Shown here: one piece after another, positions 1 through 8,043 of the stretch
Numbering within the stretch: the stretch's first letter is position 1
Layout of the letters: each line of letters begins with the position of its first letter
Source of the DNA: Bacteriovorax sp. MedPE-SWde
GTDB taxonomy: Bacteria; Bdellovibrionota; Bacteriovoracia; Bacteriovoracales; Bacteriovoracaceae
Length of the DNA stretch: 64,000 bases
Assembly: GCA_001874305.1 (NCBI GenBank)
Contig: MPCU01000011.1
Location: 62,001 to 126,000 of the forward strand
Direction of reading: 5' to 3'
The notes under the pieces: model-generated
Told to the model about the DNA's origin: nothing
Seen by the model: only the letters and a program-made list of their open reading frames with translations
Database searches by the model: none
Translations under genes and position numbers: made by a program

Positions 1-1029
1 TTCTCTTCCATATTCAATTTGATCTTTAACAGATTCATCGGAGAAGCAGCCTGGAGCAAAGTCCTTTAGTTGATAGTCATTAGGATTTTGCGCCTGTAGA
101 GAAGAATAAATTTCATCACCATGTCCTTCGGCCTTTGCTAAAGATGCACATGTTGCACGTGGATCACGAAAATCACTGGCCTTTGTATCATCTCCAGTTA
201 TATATCTGTAAGTGTTCCTAATACCTTGATCAACAACATTTAATCCACCGACTGTCCCATTCCAATAAATACCTTCAAGGGATTCATTGAGAACTTTTGG
301 GCACTCTGAAACCTTTTCAAATTCAAAGCAGTTCTTATCTCTAGTTTTTGAGTTAATCTCGTCAAATGTATCTTCAAGGCCTGCGATTATAGACTTCATC
401 TGTGGCTGACTATCTCTTGCACTTGCAATTTTAGCAATCGCTTCATTCAAGATACTACAGGCCTTATATACATCAGACTTTCTATTACATAATTTACCAA
501 CTTCCTTTTGTGTCTTTTGAAAATCAGCCCCTGAAAGTCTTTCTTTTATATCTGCAATACTATTTCCACTCGACTTTAAGCAGGTGTCAGCAATATTCTC
601 ATACTGGTTCTCAACTTCAACACAAACACCATCTCCAAAGAATGTTGGATTACACTGAAACTGACCTTGAGAACAGTTGGACTTATAGCCAGATGATTTA
701 ATATTTTCTGGGTGAAGACAGCTTCCATTAGAAACTTTAGACGCCCATGTTCCTTGAAAACATGACTTTCCAGATATAGCAGCATAACTCTTACCAATAA
801 GTAGATCCAAAAGAACAAAGTCTTTCTTAGCTTCAGGTGCAAGACTATATTGTTTTTCATAGATTGAATCCCTCTCCATTCTAATGAAGAAAGATGTATA
901 ACTTTGGTAAATTGCATTTACTTTATTAAAAGATGAATTTTGGATTTCTAAAGGCGTAAACACATATAAAGGCTTCGCTGAAACCACGCTTGAAATAGAA
1001 ATAAATGTGAATAAGAGTAGTTTCTTAAT
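1..1029 (-). CDS. exported cysteine-rich protein, unknown function (partial, probable ATT start)
   Basis: An open frame of 343 codons runs without a stop from 1029 to the left window edge, so the C-terminus is outside. The first residues, read from an ATT codon at 1029-1027, are IKKLLLFTFISISSVVSA, a textbook signal peptide ending in VSA before KPLYVF. There is an in-frame TAG 24 bases upstream and no ATG, GTG or TTG between it and the signal peptide. A good Shine-Dalgarno GAGGAAG lies just before the ATT. The next possible starts (the GTG inside the signal peptide, or an ATG near residue 50) would destroy the export signal. The mature part has many cysteines (for example GKSCFQG, SNCSQGQFQC, GDGVC), suggesting disulfides in the periplasm or outside. 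I recognise no family. The frame is supported by continuous coding; the non-canonical start is inferred. Confidence 0.72.
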   Translation of the reverse strand, partial: MKKLLLFTFISISSVVSAKPLYVFTPLEIQNSSFNKVNAIYQSYTSFFIRMERDSIYEKQYSLAPEAKKDFVLLDLLIGKSYAAISGKSCFQGTWASKVSNGSCLHPENIKSSGYKSNCSQGQFQCNPTFFGDGVCVEVENQYENIADTCLKSSGNSIADIKERLSGADFQKTQKEVGKLCNRKSDVYKACSILNEAIAKIASARDSQPQMKSIIAGLEDTFDEINSKTRDKNCFEFEKVSECPKVLNESLEGIYWNGTVGGLNVVDQGIRNTYRYITGDDTKASDFRDPRATCASLAKAEGHGDEIYSSLQAQNPNDYQLKDFAPGCFSDESVKDQIEYGRE

Positions 1030-1165
1030 AGCTTCCTCAGATGACTAATGCCTGTCTAATATTATCGGCTATTCGCCTGTGAATATTGAGGAAATTTTAT
1101 AAGTTGTTGAACTTAGGATTATCTAAGGGAAACTTGAGGCACAAATTATTGTCACTTCTAGGGTT

Positions 1166-2356
1166 CTACTTCTTTTTCTTCTTATGCTTAGCTTTTTTAG
1201 GTTCAAGGTCTTTAGGCGTTAGTCCATGAAACTTATGATCTTCATCAATTGGTATTTTTATTCCTATCGACTCTTCTATAACAAGAAGTGCCGAGCGATT
1301 ACTTTCATCACATAGAGAGATCGCCACACCTGTCGCACTTGCTCTAGCAGTTCGTCCAATGCGATGAATATAGTTATCAGTATTTTCAGGAAGACCAATA
1401 TTTATAACGTGAGTTATGTCTGAAATATCAATACCTCTTGCTGCAACATCAGTGGCCACTAAGACTTTAACACTGTCTTTCTTAAAGTGCCTTAAAGCGT
1501 AGTCTCTCTCCCCTTGAGTTTTATCACCGTGTAAGAGAGTGTGTTCTTTATTAATACTTTCAAGAAATGCCGAGACTTCCTTGGCCTCAATTTTCGTCTG
1601 AGTAAAGACAATACACTTCTTTACAGAATTTCTTTTTAATATATTTTGTAAGAGTGATAAACGTAACTTAGGGTGTACCCAATATATTTTTTGATCGATA
1701 CCTTCTACAACTGTTGACTCCCTTTCCACCTCTACACGGGCCGGAGAACTTAAAAGCTCAGAGGCCAGACTAGAGATTTCACTAGGCATCGTTGCAGAAA
1801 AAAGAATCGATTGCTTCTCTTTTGGTAACTCTTTTAAAATTTTATTAACATCTTTAATAAAGCCCATATCAAGCATACGATCAGCTTCATCTAAAACTAA
1901 GAACTCTAATTCATCAAAGAGAATTTTTTCGTCATATATAAACTCAAGAAGTCTTCCTGGTGTTGCAACGACAATGTCACAGCCTTTTAAGAGACTTTCA
2001 AATTGCTTCTTCTTTGGCATCCCACCAGTTAATGTGACAATCTTTTGTCCGAGGCCTTTTCCATAATCTCTAAAACTCTCATGGATCTGTGCTGCTAATT
2101 CACGAGTTGGCGTAAGAACAAGTGCTCTCATTCTAATGGGCTTAACTTTTCTCTTTGTCTTGGAGATATGATCGATTATTGCGAGTGAAAAAGCCCCCGT
2201 CTTACCTGTCCCAGTTTGAGCAATACCTATTAAGTCTCTTCCCTCAAGAAGTAGCGGAATTGCTTGCGCTTGAATTTTTGTAGGCTCACTATAACCCTTC
2301 TTCTCAAGGGCGTGTAAGATTACTTCATTCAATTGAAAGTCTGAGAATTTCGTCAT
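1166..2356 (-). CDS. rhlE: DEAD-box ATP-dependent RNA helicase, RhlE-like
   Basis: A 396-residue DEAD-box helicase with all core motifs: Q-motif region near residues 20-30, Walker A AQTGTGKT (46-53), PTRELA (83-88), TPGR (132-135), DEAD (156-159), an SAT motif near 187, then ARGIDI and HRIGRTAR in the second RecA domain. It ends in a short lysine-rich tail (KKAKHKKKKK), as in RhlE-type helicases that bind RNA through a basic extension. The expected role is ATP-driven RNA unwinding in ribosome assembly or mRNA decay in the cytoplasm. It stands alone and diverges from the gene at 2509. No clear Shine-Dalgarno precedes the ATG; a weak TAAATT box lies 6 bases upstream. The family assignment is certain; RhlE rather than another DEAD paralogue is likely from the length and tail. 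Confidence 0.93.
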   Translation of the reverse strand: MTKFSDFQLNEVILHALEKKGYSEPTKIQAQAIPLLLEGRDLIGIAQTGTGKTGAFSLAIIDHISKTKRKVKPIRMRALVLTPTRELAAQIHESFRDYGKGLGQKIVTLTGGMPKKKQFESLLKGCDIVVATPGRLLEFIYDEKILFDELEFLVLDEADRMLDMGFIKDVNKILKELPKEKQSILFSATMPSEISSLASELLSSPARVEVERESTVVEGIDQKIYWVHPKLRLSLLQNILKRNSVKKCIVFTQTKIEAKEVSAFLESINKEHTLLHGDKTQGERDYALRHFKKDSVKVLVATDVAARGIDISDITHVINIGLPENTDNYIHRIGRTARASATGVAISLCDESNRSALLVIEESIGIKIPIDEDHKFHGLTPKDLEPKKAKHKKKKK

Positions 2357-2496
2357 GGGGCTAATTTAGTCGAGTTTCACTATAAATACAATCGATACTA
2401 TAGTGATTTCAACCTAATAACTCTCATCATAGATGTTCATTATTTATACAGGTAGGTTATTCTTACTCTCAATCACCTATTTATCCGATATTTTAC

Positions 2497-2502
2497 TATT
2501 AT
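2497..2502 (+). promoter_or_regulatory. -10 box TATTAT, leaderless geometry
   Basis: TATTAT ends 6 bases before the ATG at 2509 and no Shine-Dalgarno is present. If used, transcription would begin at or next to the start codon. One hexamer in an AT-rich spacer is weak evidence alone; it counts as part of a pattern seen at several genes here. Confidence 0.4.
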
Positions 2503-2508
2503 ATATCT

Positions 2509-3501
2509 ATGTCAAAATCCTTTAAGTTTCTATTTATATGCTTTATCGCACTTCAAACACTTGCTAGTATCCAGTGTGATCATAGTAAGTCGAAACTTAT
2601 TACGAGTGAATTCTACTTAAAGCCACCTGCCCAAATGGGTTCAATAAATTGCAATCTCGTTGAAAAAACACATCTTCTCGTTGATGATATCTCCTCTATT
2701 TTTGGGGAGTCCCCTGAGATATATCTCTTCTTAGATGAGAGTTCCTATGCCGCTTCCTTTGATCAAGGTCATATTCTTAATGTACCTCAGAGGTTTTTTC
2801 GAAAAAGTAAGAAAGGTAAACTCCATATAAAAACAGGAGATGAAATACTCCCAATTATTGCTCACGAATATGGCCATGCCATTTTCACAAAGAAATTATC
2901 TGATAATTTACCACTTCTTAAACCTATCATTTTTAGAAGAGCACAAATATCTTCGAAGCTTAGAGATGTTAAGCAAATTTTAGAAGATGTAAAGAATCCA
3001 AATCTCACTGGCCAACAACGAAAGCTTCGCCTGGCACAGGTGCAGGTTAAATCTAAAGAGATAAGTGAGATTAAGAAAACCTTTCAATCAAGAGAGATTG
3101 TACAAAAGGTAATTAAAGTTATTGGCCCTTACCATGAGCTCTTTGCCGATATTGTCTCTGTTTACTACTATGACGATCTTGAAATAATGAAAGAGACTTT
3201 ATCTCACCCGGAATATAGTGAAAGCGAAAATAACCTAGTTCTAAGAAGATCGTTCTCTAGTCACGAGCACGAGATTGATGAAAACGACCTACATGGAATC
3301 CTTGGAGCTGTTCGCTCACATATTGGACAGTACTACATGCCAAGTAACAACAATGAAAAGAAGCTATTTCTAAATACTATTTTTAGTGCAATAAAGTCTG
3401 AAGTACGCTTTCAACTAAATCCTCTTAATTCACCCCTTAGTAGCGAGAAGCTCAACTCGCGTCTTATTAATAAAATTGATACAGAATTCCTCAAGTTATA
3501 A
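2509..3501 (+). CDS. exported zinc metallopeptidase-like protein
   Basis: A 330-residue protein with a hydrophobic signal peptide (residues 5-22). The centre carries a gluzincin-type zinc site: HEYGH at 119-123 (two His ligands and the catalytic Glu) and a downstream HELFAD at 209-214 whose Glu is a plausible third ligand. The segment between (about 140-200) is helical and charged, an insertion between the zinc motifs. The Cys near residue 23 follows Gln, so it is a poor lipobox; I read the protein as periplasmic or secreted, not a lipoprotein. It has its own transcription unit, divergent from the helicase. Peptidase activity is inferred from motifs only. I cannot name a MEROPS family. Two other exported proteins in the window (31861, 46072) have a comparable HExxH plus downstream Glu layout. 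Confidence 0.7.
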   Translation: MSKSFKFLFICFIALQTLASIQCDHSKSKLITSEFYLKPPAQMGSINCNLVEKTHLLVDDISSIFGESPEIYLFLDESSYAASFDQGHILNVPQRFFRKSKKGKLHIKTGDEILPIIAHEYGHAIFTKKLSDNLPLLKPIIFRRAQISSKLRDVKQILEDVKNPNLTGQQRKLRLAQVQVKSKEISEIKKTFQSREIVQKVIKVIGPYHELFADIVSVYYYDDLEIMKETLSHPEYSESENNLVLRRSFSSHEHEIDENDLHGILGAVRSHIGQYYMPSNNNEKKLFLNTIFSAIKSEVRFQLNPLNSPLSSEKLNSRLINKIDTEFLKL

Positions 3502-3609
3502 GATTTACAGCTCTTTACACGTCGCAGTAGTCATATATGTTAGGCTTGCCAAACGCGCGCCAAGCTAGGAGAATATCAGGTAGATTATTAATACCAGAAA
3601 GGAGCTTTC

Positions 3610-4128
3610 ATGCGTTTATACGAATATATTCAACAAGGTGGACCAATTATGTACCTCCTCCTACTTATCAATATTGTGGGATGGGCGATTATGCTTTCTA
3701 AGTTCTACTTTCTTTCTGTTGAACTTAAAATGGCCGACCAAACTTCAAGTGACCTAAGTAATGACTTTGCTGGTGGAAAATCAGATCTTGATCCTGCTTC
3801 ATTAATTGAACTTATGAAACAGCAACTTGCTTCATATATTGTTAAGGCAGAAAAAGGTCTTAACACTGTTAAAATTATTGCCTCAATCTCTCCTCTACTT
3901 GGACTACTCGGAACAGTTATCGGTGTTCTTACGGCATTTCATGTTATGTCTGAAACAGGTTTAAGTAATCCATCTTCTTTTGCAAAGGGTATTTCAATGG
4001 CACTTATCACAACTGTTGGTGGGATGATTGTAGCGATTCCTCACTTCGTTGGTCATAACTACCTATTAGGTATGCTAGATAGACTTGAAACTTCTCTAGA
4101 AAAGAAAATAATGGAAAAGGTTCTATAG
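3610..4128 (+). CDS. exbB: MotA/TolQ/ExbB-family proton channel protein
   Basis: A 172-residue inner-membrane protein with the three-helix ExbB/TolQ plan: helix 1 at about 13-35, helix 2 at 90-113 containing SPLLGLLGTVIGV (the family signature), and helix 3 at about 130-150. It is shorter than typical ExbB (200-240) because the cytoplasmic loop is short. It should form a proton-driven motor with the ExbD protein encoded 3 bases downstream, energising TonB-dependent uptake or a Tol-like process. A good Shine-Dalgarno (AAAGGAG) precedes the ATG. No tonB, tolA or tolB is adjacent, so the partner served is unknown. Confidence 0.88.
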   Translation: MRLYEYIQQGGPIMYLLLLINIVGWAIMLSKFYFLSVELKMADQTSSDLSNDFAGGKSDLDPASLIELMKQQLASYIVKAEKGLNTVKIIASISPLLGLLGTVIGVLTAFHVMSETGLSNPSSFAKGISMALITTVGGMIVAIPHFVGHNYLLGMLDRLETSLEKKIMEKVL

Positions 4129-4131
4129 TAT

Positions 4132-4521
4132 ATGGGAAAGCGATCTCGACAAGAAGTTAACCCAGATATCACGCCGATGATTGACGTTGTATTTCTTCTG
4201 TTGATCTTCTTTATGACTTCTACAGTATTTAAGAAAACTGAGCTCGCTCTACTTCTTAACTTACCTAAGACTGAGTCTGGAGAATCTGCAGCAAGTAATA
4301 CAAAGGCACTTGTTATTGAAGTATCAAAAGACAAGACGGCCATTGGTGGAAAAGATCTGACAATGTTAGACCTAGAGAATAGACTCTCTTCAATAAAGAA
4401 AAAGGAAACTCCTATTGACCTAAGAGTTGATAAGAAAGTTGAATACCATAGACTTGTTAAGATACTAGATCTTCTTAAGAAGTTTGACCTAAGCAACCTT
4501 TCATTAATTACAGAAAATTAA
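4132..4521 (+). CDS. exbD: ExbD/TolR-family biopolymer transport protein
   Basis: A 129-residue protein with one N-terminal transmembrane helix and a periplasmic domain. The helix contains the conserved TPMIDVVFLLLIFFM segment (about 15-30), whose Asp is the proton-carrying residue in ExbD/TolR. It begins 3 bases after the exbB stop and is clearly co-transcribed; it has no Shine-Dalgarno of its own, so translation is probably coupled. A strong hairpin follows the stop. ExbD versus TolR cannot be decided from this window. Confidence 0.9.
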   Translation: MGKRSRQEVNPDITPMIDVVFLLLIFFMTSTVFKKTELALLLNLPKTESGESAASNTKALVIEVSKDKTAIGGKDLTMLDLENRLSSIKKKETPIDLRVDKKVEYHRLVKILDLLKKFDLSNLSLITEN

Positions 4522-4530
4522 AAATTTTAC

Positions 4531-4565
4531 GGCCAGGTTTCTTTAATTCTTAAAGAAGCCTGGTC
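4531..4565. terminator. bidirectional intrinsic terminator between exbD and the DUF3592-like gene
   Basis: A near-perfect 16-bp stem: GGCCAGG at the left pairs with CCTGGTC at the right (wobbles allowed), with TTCTTTAA/TTAAAGAA inside and a 3-base loop TTC. The minus-strand side runs into a T-rich tract (AAATTTTTAATTTT); the plus side is weaker. It separates two convergent genes. Confidence 0.8.
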
Positions 4566-4568
4566 ATA

Positions 4569-5444
4569 TTATCTTCTAAGAAATAACGCCATTTGCTTCA
4601 ATGTAGAAAATAGAATTGGAATAATTAATACTCCAGAAAAAGTTAACATTATAAGAAGCTTATTCCCTGCTTTTAACTGTCGCTTTATTTCAGGCAGACT
4701 CTGAACTGGATTTGATAGCAAGTCTATAGTCATCTGTTGAAGACTTCTTGAAGAGTCATTCCAAACGACATAACTGAGACCGACCAGGAAGCCAATAAAG
4801 ATTAAACACACTATCAATCCAACTTTAGAATGTTTAATATGGAAGTCTTCAAGCTCTTTATTAGATGAAATGATGTCCATTTTAGATATTTCATCTTCAG
4901 TTGTTGGCTCTTTATAGAGCATCTTTTCTACACATTCCTTAAAGGTTACCTTTGCTTTTTTCATTTTATATTTAACGAATGAAATAATTATGAAAATATA
5001 ACCAAGAAGATAAGCTAGTCCAATATCTACTCCAACATTACTTATGACTGAAGCATAGAGAAGTATTGAACCTAGAGTTAAGAAAATTAGTCCAAAGAAA
5101 AGTTCATAACTCTTTGCAAATAGATAATAGTTTGGATTGTTATTAAGGATAAAGATATCTTTCGTTGAGCCTATTTCACTACCCATCGTCGAGCTCGATC
5201 CATTTTCAAATATTTTATAGCTTTGTCCCTGATGATCTAACTGAAAGAGTTTCGTATACATGATTCTTTCGCTACGAACATTTCTAGTGGTACTCATATT
5301 ATGAAGCGCTTTTTTATAACCTATCAACTTCGCAGTATGTCGTTTTCCGTGACGTTTAAAATAGAAACTAAGGTAAACAAAAACTAAACCTATGAGAATA
5401 AATATACTGCTTCCCAAACCTGGGATGTGATTTAATGGATTCAT
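4569..5444 (-). CDS. DUF3592-like integral membrane protein
   Basis: A 291-residue membrane protein with five predicted helices: one at the N-terminus (about 11-28), two in the middle (about 113-132 and 138-157), and two in the C-terminal half (about 211-228 and 265-285). Between helix 1 and helix 2 is a beta-rich stretch with a short NNNPNYY motif resembling the YNP...P segment of DUF3592 proteins. Function is unknown. Its start lies 5 bases after the stop of the GT4 glycosyltransferase and has a weak Shine-Dalgarno (TAGG), so the two are probably co-transcribed. Assignment to DUF3592 is by pattern and is moderate. Confidence 0.6.
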   Translation of the reverse strand: MNPLNHIPGLGSSIFILIGLVFVYLSFYFKRHGKRHTAKLIGYKKALHNMSTTRNVRSERIMYTKLFQLDHQGQSYKIFENGSSSTMGSEIGSTKDIFILNNNPNYYLFAKSYELFFGLIFLTLGSILLYASVISNVGVDIGLAYLLGYIFIIISFVKYKMKKAKVTFKECVEKMLYKEPTTEDEISKMDIISSNKELEDFHIKHSKVGLIVCLIFIGFLVGLSYVVWNDSSRSLQQMTIDLLSNPVQSLPEIKRQLKAGNKLLIMLTFSGVLIIPILFSTLKQMALFLRR

Positions 5445-5449
5445 GCGAC

Positions 5450-6592
5450 CTACTTCATTCTTAAGAGTTCTTCATATATATTAATTAAGTTTTCTGATGT
5501 CTTACTTCTATGAAACTTCTCTACAAAGTTTCTTCCATTTTCGATCATTTTGTACTTAAGCTCATCATTTGTTAATACATCTTCAATTGCTTGAGTGAGC
5601 TCTGAAACAGATTCTGATTGAATATAAATAGAGTCAGGACCACCAGCTTCTGGAAAGCAAGACCCTTTAGAAGTAATAACAGGCGTTTTAGAAAAAAGTG
5701 CCTCAATGATAGGAATACCAAATCCTTCAAAGTGAGATGGGTAGCAGAAAAGCTCTGCCGCCTGATAAAAGGCCGGAAGATCCTTATGAGTAACATCAGA
5801 TAAAATTGTAACTCGATCTCCAAGGTCCTTACCTTGAATATAGTTTTCTATTTCAACTTTATAGTCTCCCCCGTTTCCAATGAGAACAAGGTTTCTATTA
5901 GATTCCTTCTTAAGACTAGCAAATGCCTTCACAAGATTTAGAGCATTCTTTCGAGGCTCAATTGCTCCAACATTTAGTATGAACTTCCCACTAATACCAT
6001 ACTTAGAAAGTGTCGAAGACAGCTTCTCTTCAGATAATGGTGAGTAAAATCGAGGGTTGCATGTTTGATATACAACTCTTATCTTCTTCTCATCTACACC
6101 TAGGAAGTTTATGAGATCATTTTTAGTTTGATTACAAATAGCGATAACAAGATCAGCTGCTTCACAAGCGTACTTTACTTTTCTTAAATAAACTTTTCTA
6201 TCTACCCAAGGGAAGAACTTTGGATATCGCATGAATATTAAATCGTGAATTGTAACTACTGACTTTATCCCTGTCTTTTCAATTCCAGGAGGTAGTTCAT
6301 GACTGAGACCATGAAAAATATCAAGATTGTACTTTTTCAATTCACCGCTGAGAAATAGACTTCTCCAAGCTGTGGAGAATTTTTGTCCCATATATGAATC
6401 AGGTGTAACAACTTCAAGAGAGCTATATTCTTCGGCCCATCTGTGTGCACGATCATCTTTTAAAGGTGGTGTAAAAAGAAGGTAATCATGTCGAGAATAG
6501 TATTGTTTTAAACCAGCTAAGAGATCACGGGAATAGTTACCTAATCCTCTAAAGTTATGAAATGCTCTCTTTGCGTCGTATCCTATTCTCAT
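5450..6592 (-). CDS. GT4-family glycosyltransferase
   Basis: A 380-residue GT-B glycosyltransferase. The N-terminal motif MRIGYDAKRAFHNFRGLGNYSR is the acceptor-domain glycine loop; the C-terminal donor domain has NVGAIEPRKN near 215 and the GT4 E-x7-E signature in HFEGFGIPIIEALF near 290. It probably transfers a sugar from a nucleotide donor to a cell-surface glycan at the inner face of the membrane. Two in-frame ATGs exist, at 6598 and 6592. I prefer 6592 because the family usually opens with MRIGxDA and a TATATT box lies 6 bases upstream of it; neither ATG has a usable Shine-Dalgarno. The substrate is not predictable. Confidence 0.88.
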   Translation of the reverse strand: MRIGYDAKRAFHNFRGLGNYSRDLLAGLKQYYSRHDYLLFTPPLKDDRAHRWAEEYSSLEVVTPDSYMGQKFSTAWRSLFLSGELKKYNLDIFHGLSHELPPGIEKTGIKSVVTIHDLIFMRYPKFFPWVDRKVYLRKVKYACEAADLVIAICNQTKNDLINFLGVDEKKIRVVYQTCNPRFYSPLSEEKLSSTLSKYGISGKFILNVGAIEPRKNALNLVKAFASLKKESNRNLVLIGNGGDYKVEIENYIQGKDLGDRVTILSDVTHKDLPAFYQAAELFCYPSHFEGFGIPIIEALFSKTPVITSKGSCFPEAGGPDSIYIQSESVSELTQAIEDVLTNDELKYKMIENGRNFVEKFHRSKTSENLINIYEELLRMK

Positions 6593-6598
6593 AGACAT

Positions 6599-6604
6599 AA
6601 TATA
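6599..6604 (-). promoter_or_regulatory. -10 box TATATT, leaderless geometry
   Basis: On the minus strand TATATT ends 6 bases before the ATG at 6592, with no Shine-Dalgarno for that start. It overlaps the region just before the alternative ATG at 6598. Confidence 0.35.
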
Positions 6605-6624
6605 TTAGATAGATCCCTTATTGG

Positions 6625-7971
6625 CTATCCTTCATAAGGGATATTTAAAACTTGTCCTAAATAAACAACATTATTTCTCATTCTATTAGCAACTTTAATT
6701 TTCTTTACAGAGGTTTTAAACTTTCTAGAAATCTTAGATAGATTATCACCTCTTCTAACTTTATATCTTGAAAGGTTTTTATTAGCAGGTTTTCTTATTT
6801 TTAAGTTCTGTCCAATAAATATCTTTGATCCTTTAATTCTATTTAATTTCTTGATTGTAGAAACACTTACATTTAGTCTTCTTGCGATCTTAATTAAGTT
6901 ATCACCCTTTCTTACTTTATACTTCTTAGACTTAGTCCTTGAAGCTACCCTCTTATACTTCTTTCTCTTCTTTGACTTAACTCTCGTTCTAATTCTTTCG
7001 TTATTAGCGAGAAGCTTATAGTTTGTAGCACCTACAGAAGGAACAAAGAGATTCTGCCTAGAACGTCTTGTTACTTTTACCCATCTTCTCTTTAGGTCAG
7101 GATTTAGAGTCTTTAAAGTTGAAAGTGGTAATTGAAGTTTTTTAGCTAGTTTATAAAGATCAAAAGATTTCTTAACTCTATAAGGTTCAACCTTTTCAAA
7201 AGGACTTACTTTATCTTTTGGTAAAGTTAATCCATGCCCCTCTGGGTTTTCAAAAATCGCTCTTGCTGCTGCAACTTTTGGAACATAATAAATTGTTTCC
7301 TTTGGTATTAGCTTCATTCTTACAAGCTCTTTATAATCTCTCGTATTACCTTTTCTAATGGCATTAATAATACGATACTCTCCGGCATTATATGCACATA
7401 GAGCTAGCTCCCATGAACCAAAAATATTATAAAGATCTTTAAAGTAGCTTGCAGCTCCCTCTGTTGCTTTAATGATATGACTTCTTTCATCAACATATCC
7501 ATCAACTCTCATTCCATAACGAGTCGCTGTTCCCTTTATAAACTGCCAAGGGCCTACCGCAGAAGCATGACTTCTAATTTTTAAATTATATCCACTTTCA
7601 ATTAAACCAACATAGAAAAGGTCTGTAGGAAGTCCATGAGATTCTAAAATTTTAGTAATGACTCTTCTGTACTTTGCACCGTTTCTAGAATGTCTAAGAA
7701 ATCTCTTCTTCTCTCTCTTAGAGAAATAGTTTACCCAAAATTTAAAATGCTTTTCTTTATAATCTAGTTCTAGATCGTGAATGTGATCTAAAGATGTATT
7801 CTTAGTAACACTTCCATTACTAGTATGAACTTTCTTATATTTAATAACCTCTTTATAGATTACTTTTGGTTGAGTTTCTTTATTACTTCCCTCTATTTCT
7901 TTTCTAGAGATAAAAGAACTACATGATGTAGCTAAAATAGTAAGGATTAAAATTGATGATAACTTCGACAA
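6625..7971 (-). CDS. mltD: MltD-like membrane-bound lytic murein transglycosylase with LysM repeats
   Basis: A 448-residue lipoprotein precursor: the signal sequence ends in ILATSC, with Cys17 as the lipidated residue. An SLT (GH23) domain spans about 95-235: the catalytic Glu125 lies in GLIESGYN, followed by SAVGPWQF and CAYNAGE, all SLT hallmarks. Two LysM modules close the protein, both with the YKVR-GDNL opening, near 350-395 and 403-446. A basic linker (KSKKRKKYKR) precedes the first. The enzyme would cleave murein to 1,6-anhydro products in the periplasm. In a predator this could serve its own wall turnover or prey-wall remodelling (inference). The start is TTG, supported by a strong GGAG 7 bases upstream. 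The gene lies just upstream of the GT4 gene on the same strand. Confidence 0.92.
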   Translation of the reverse strand: MSKLSSILILTILATSCSSFISRKEIEGSNKETQPKVIYKEVIKYKKVHTSNGSVTKNTSLDHIHDLELDYKEKHFKFWVNYFSKREKKRFLRHSRNGAKYRRVITKILESHGLPTDLFYVGLIESGYNLKIRSHASAVGPWQFIKGTATRYGMRVDGYVDERSHIIKATEGAASYFKDLYNIFGSWELALCAYNAGEYRIINAIRKGNTRDYKELVRMKLIPKETIYYVPKVAAARAIFENPEGHGLTLPKDKVSPFEKVEPYRVKKSFDLYKLAKKLQLPLSTLKTLNPDLKRRWVKVTRRSRQNLFVPSVGATNYKLLANNERIRTRVKSKKRKKYKRVASRTKSKKYKVRKGDNLIKIARRLNVSVSTIKKLNRIKGSKIFIGQNLKIRKPANKNLSRYKVRRGDNLSKISRKFKTSVKKIKVANRMRNNVVYLGQVLNIPYEG

Positions 7972-8043
7972 AGATCGACTCCTCGGATTATTAAAAGATC
8001 TTTACTATTCTAAAGAATTTCTCAATATTTTATTAGCTGGAAT

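Noticed and set aside
576-917. 113-residue minus-strand frame
   Set aside because: It lies in another frame of the ATT-started exported protein, which has the signal peptide and coding continuity over 343 codons.
2509-2580. lipoprotein signal in the exported metallopeptidase-like protein
   Set aside because: The residue before Cys is Gln, which does not fit a lipobox.
4059-4496. 145-residue minus-strand frame across exbB/exbD
   Set aside because: Antisense to ExbD, which has clear family motifs; no Shine-Dalgarno or recognisable product.
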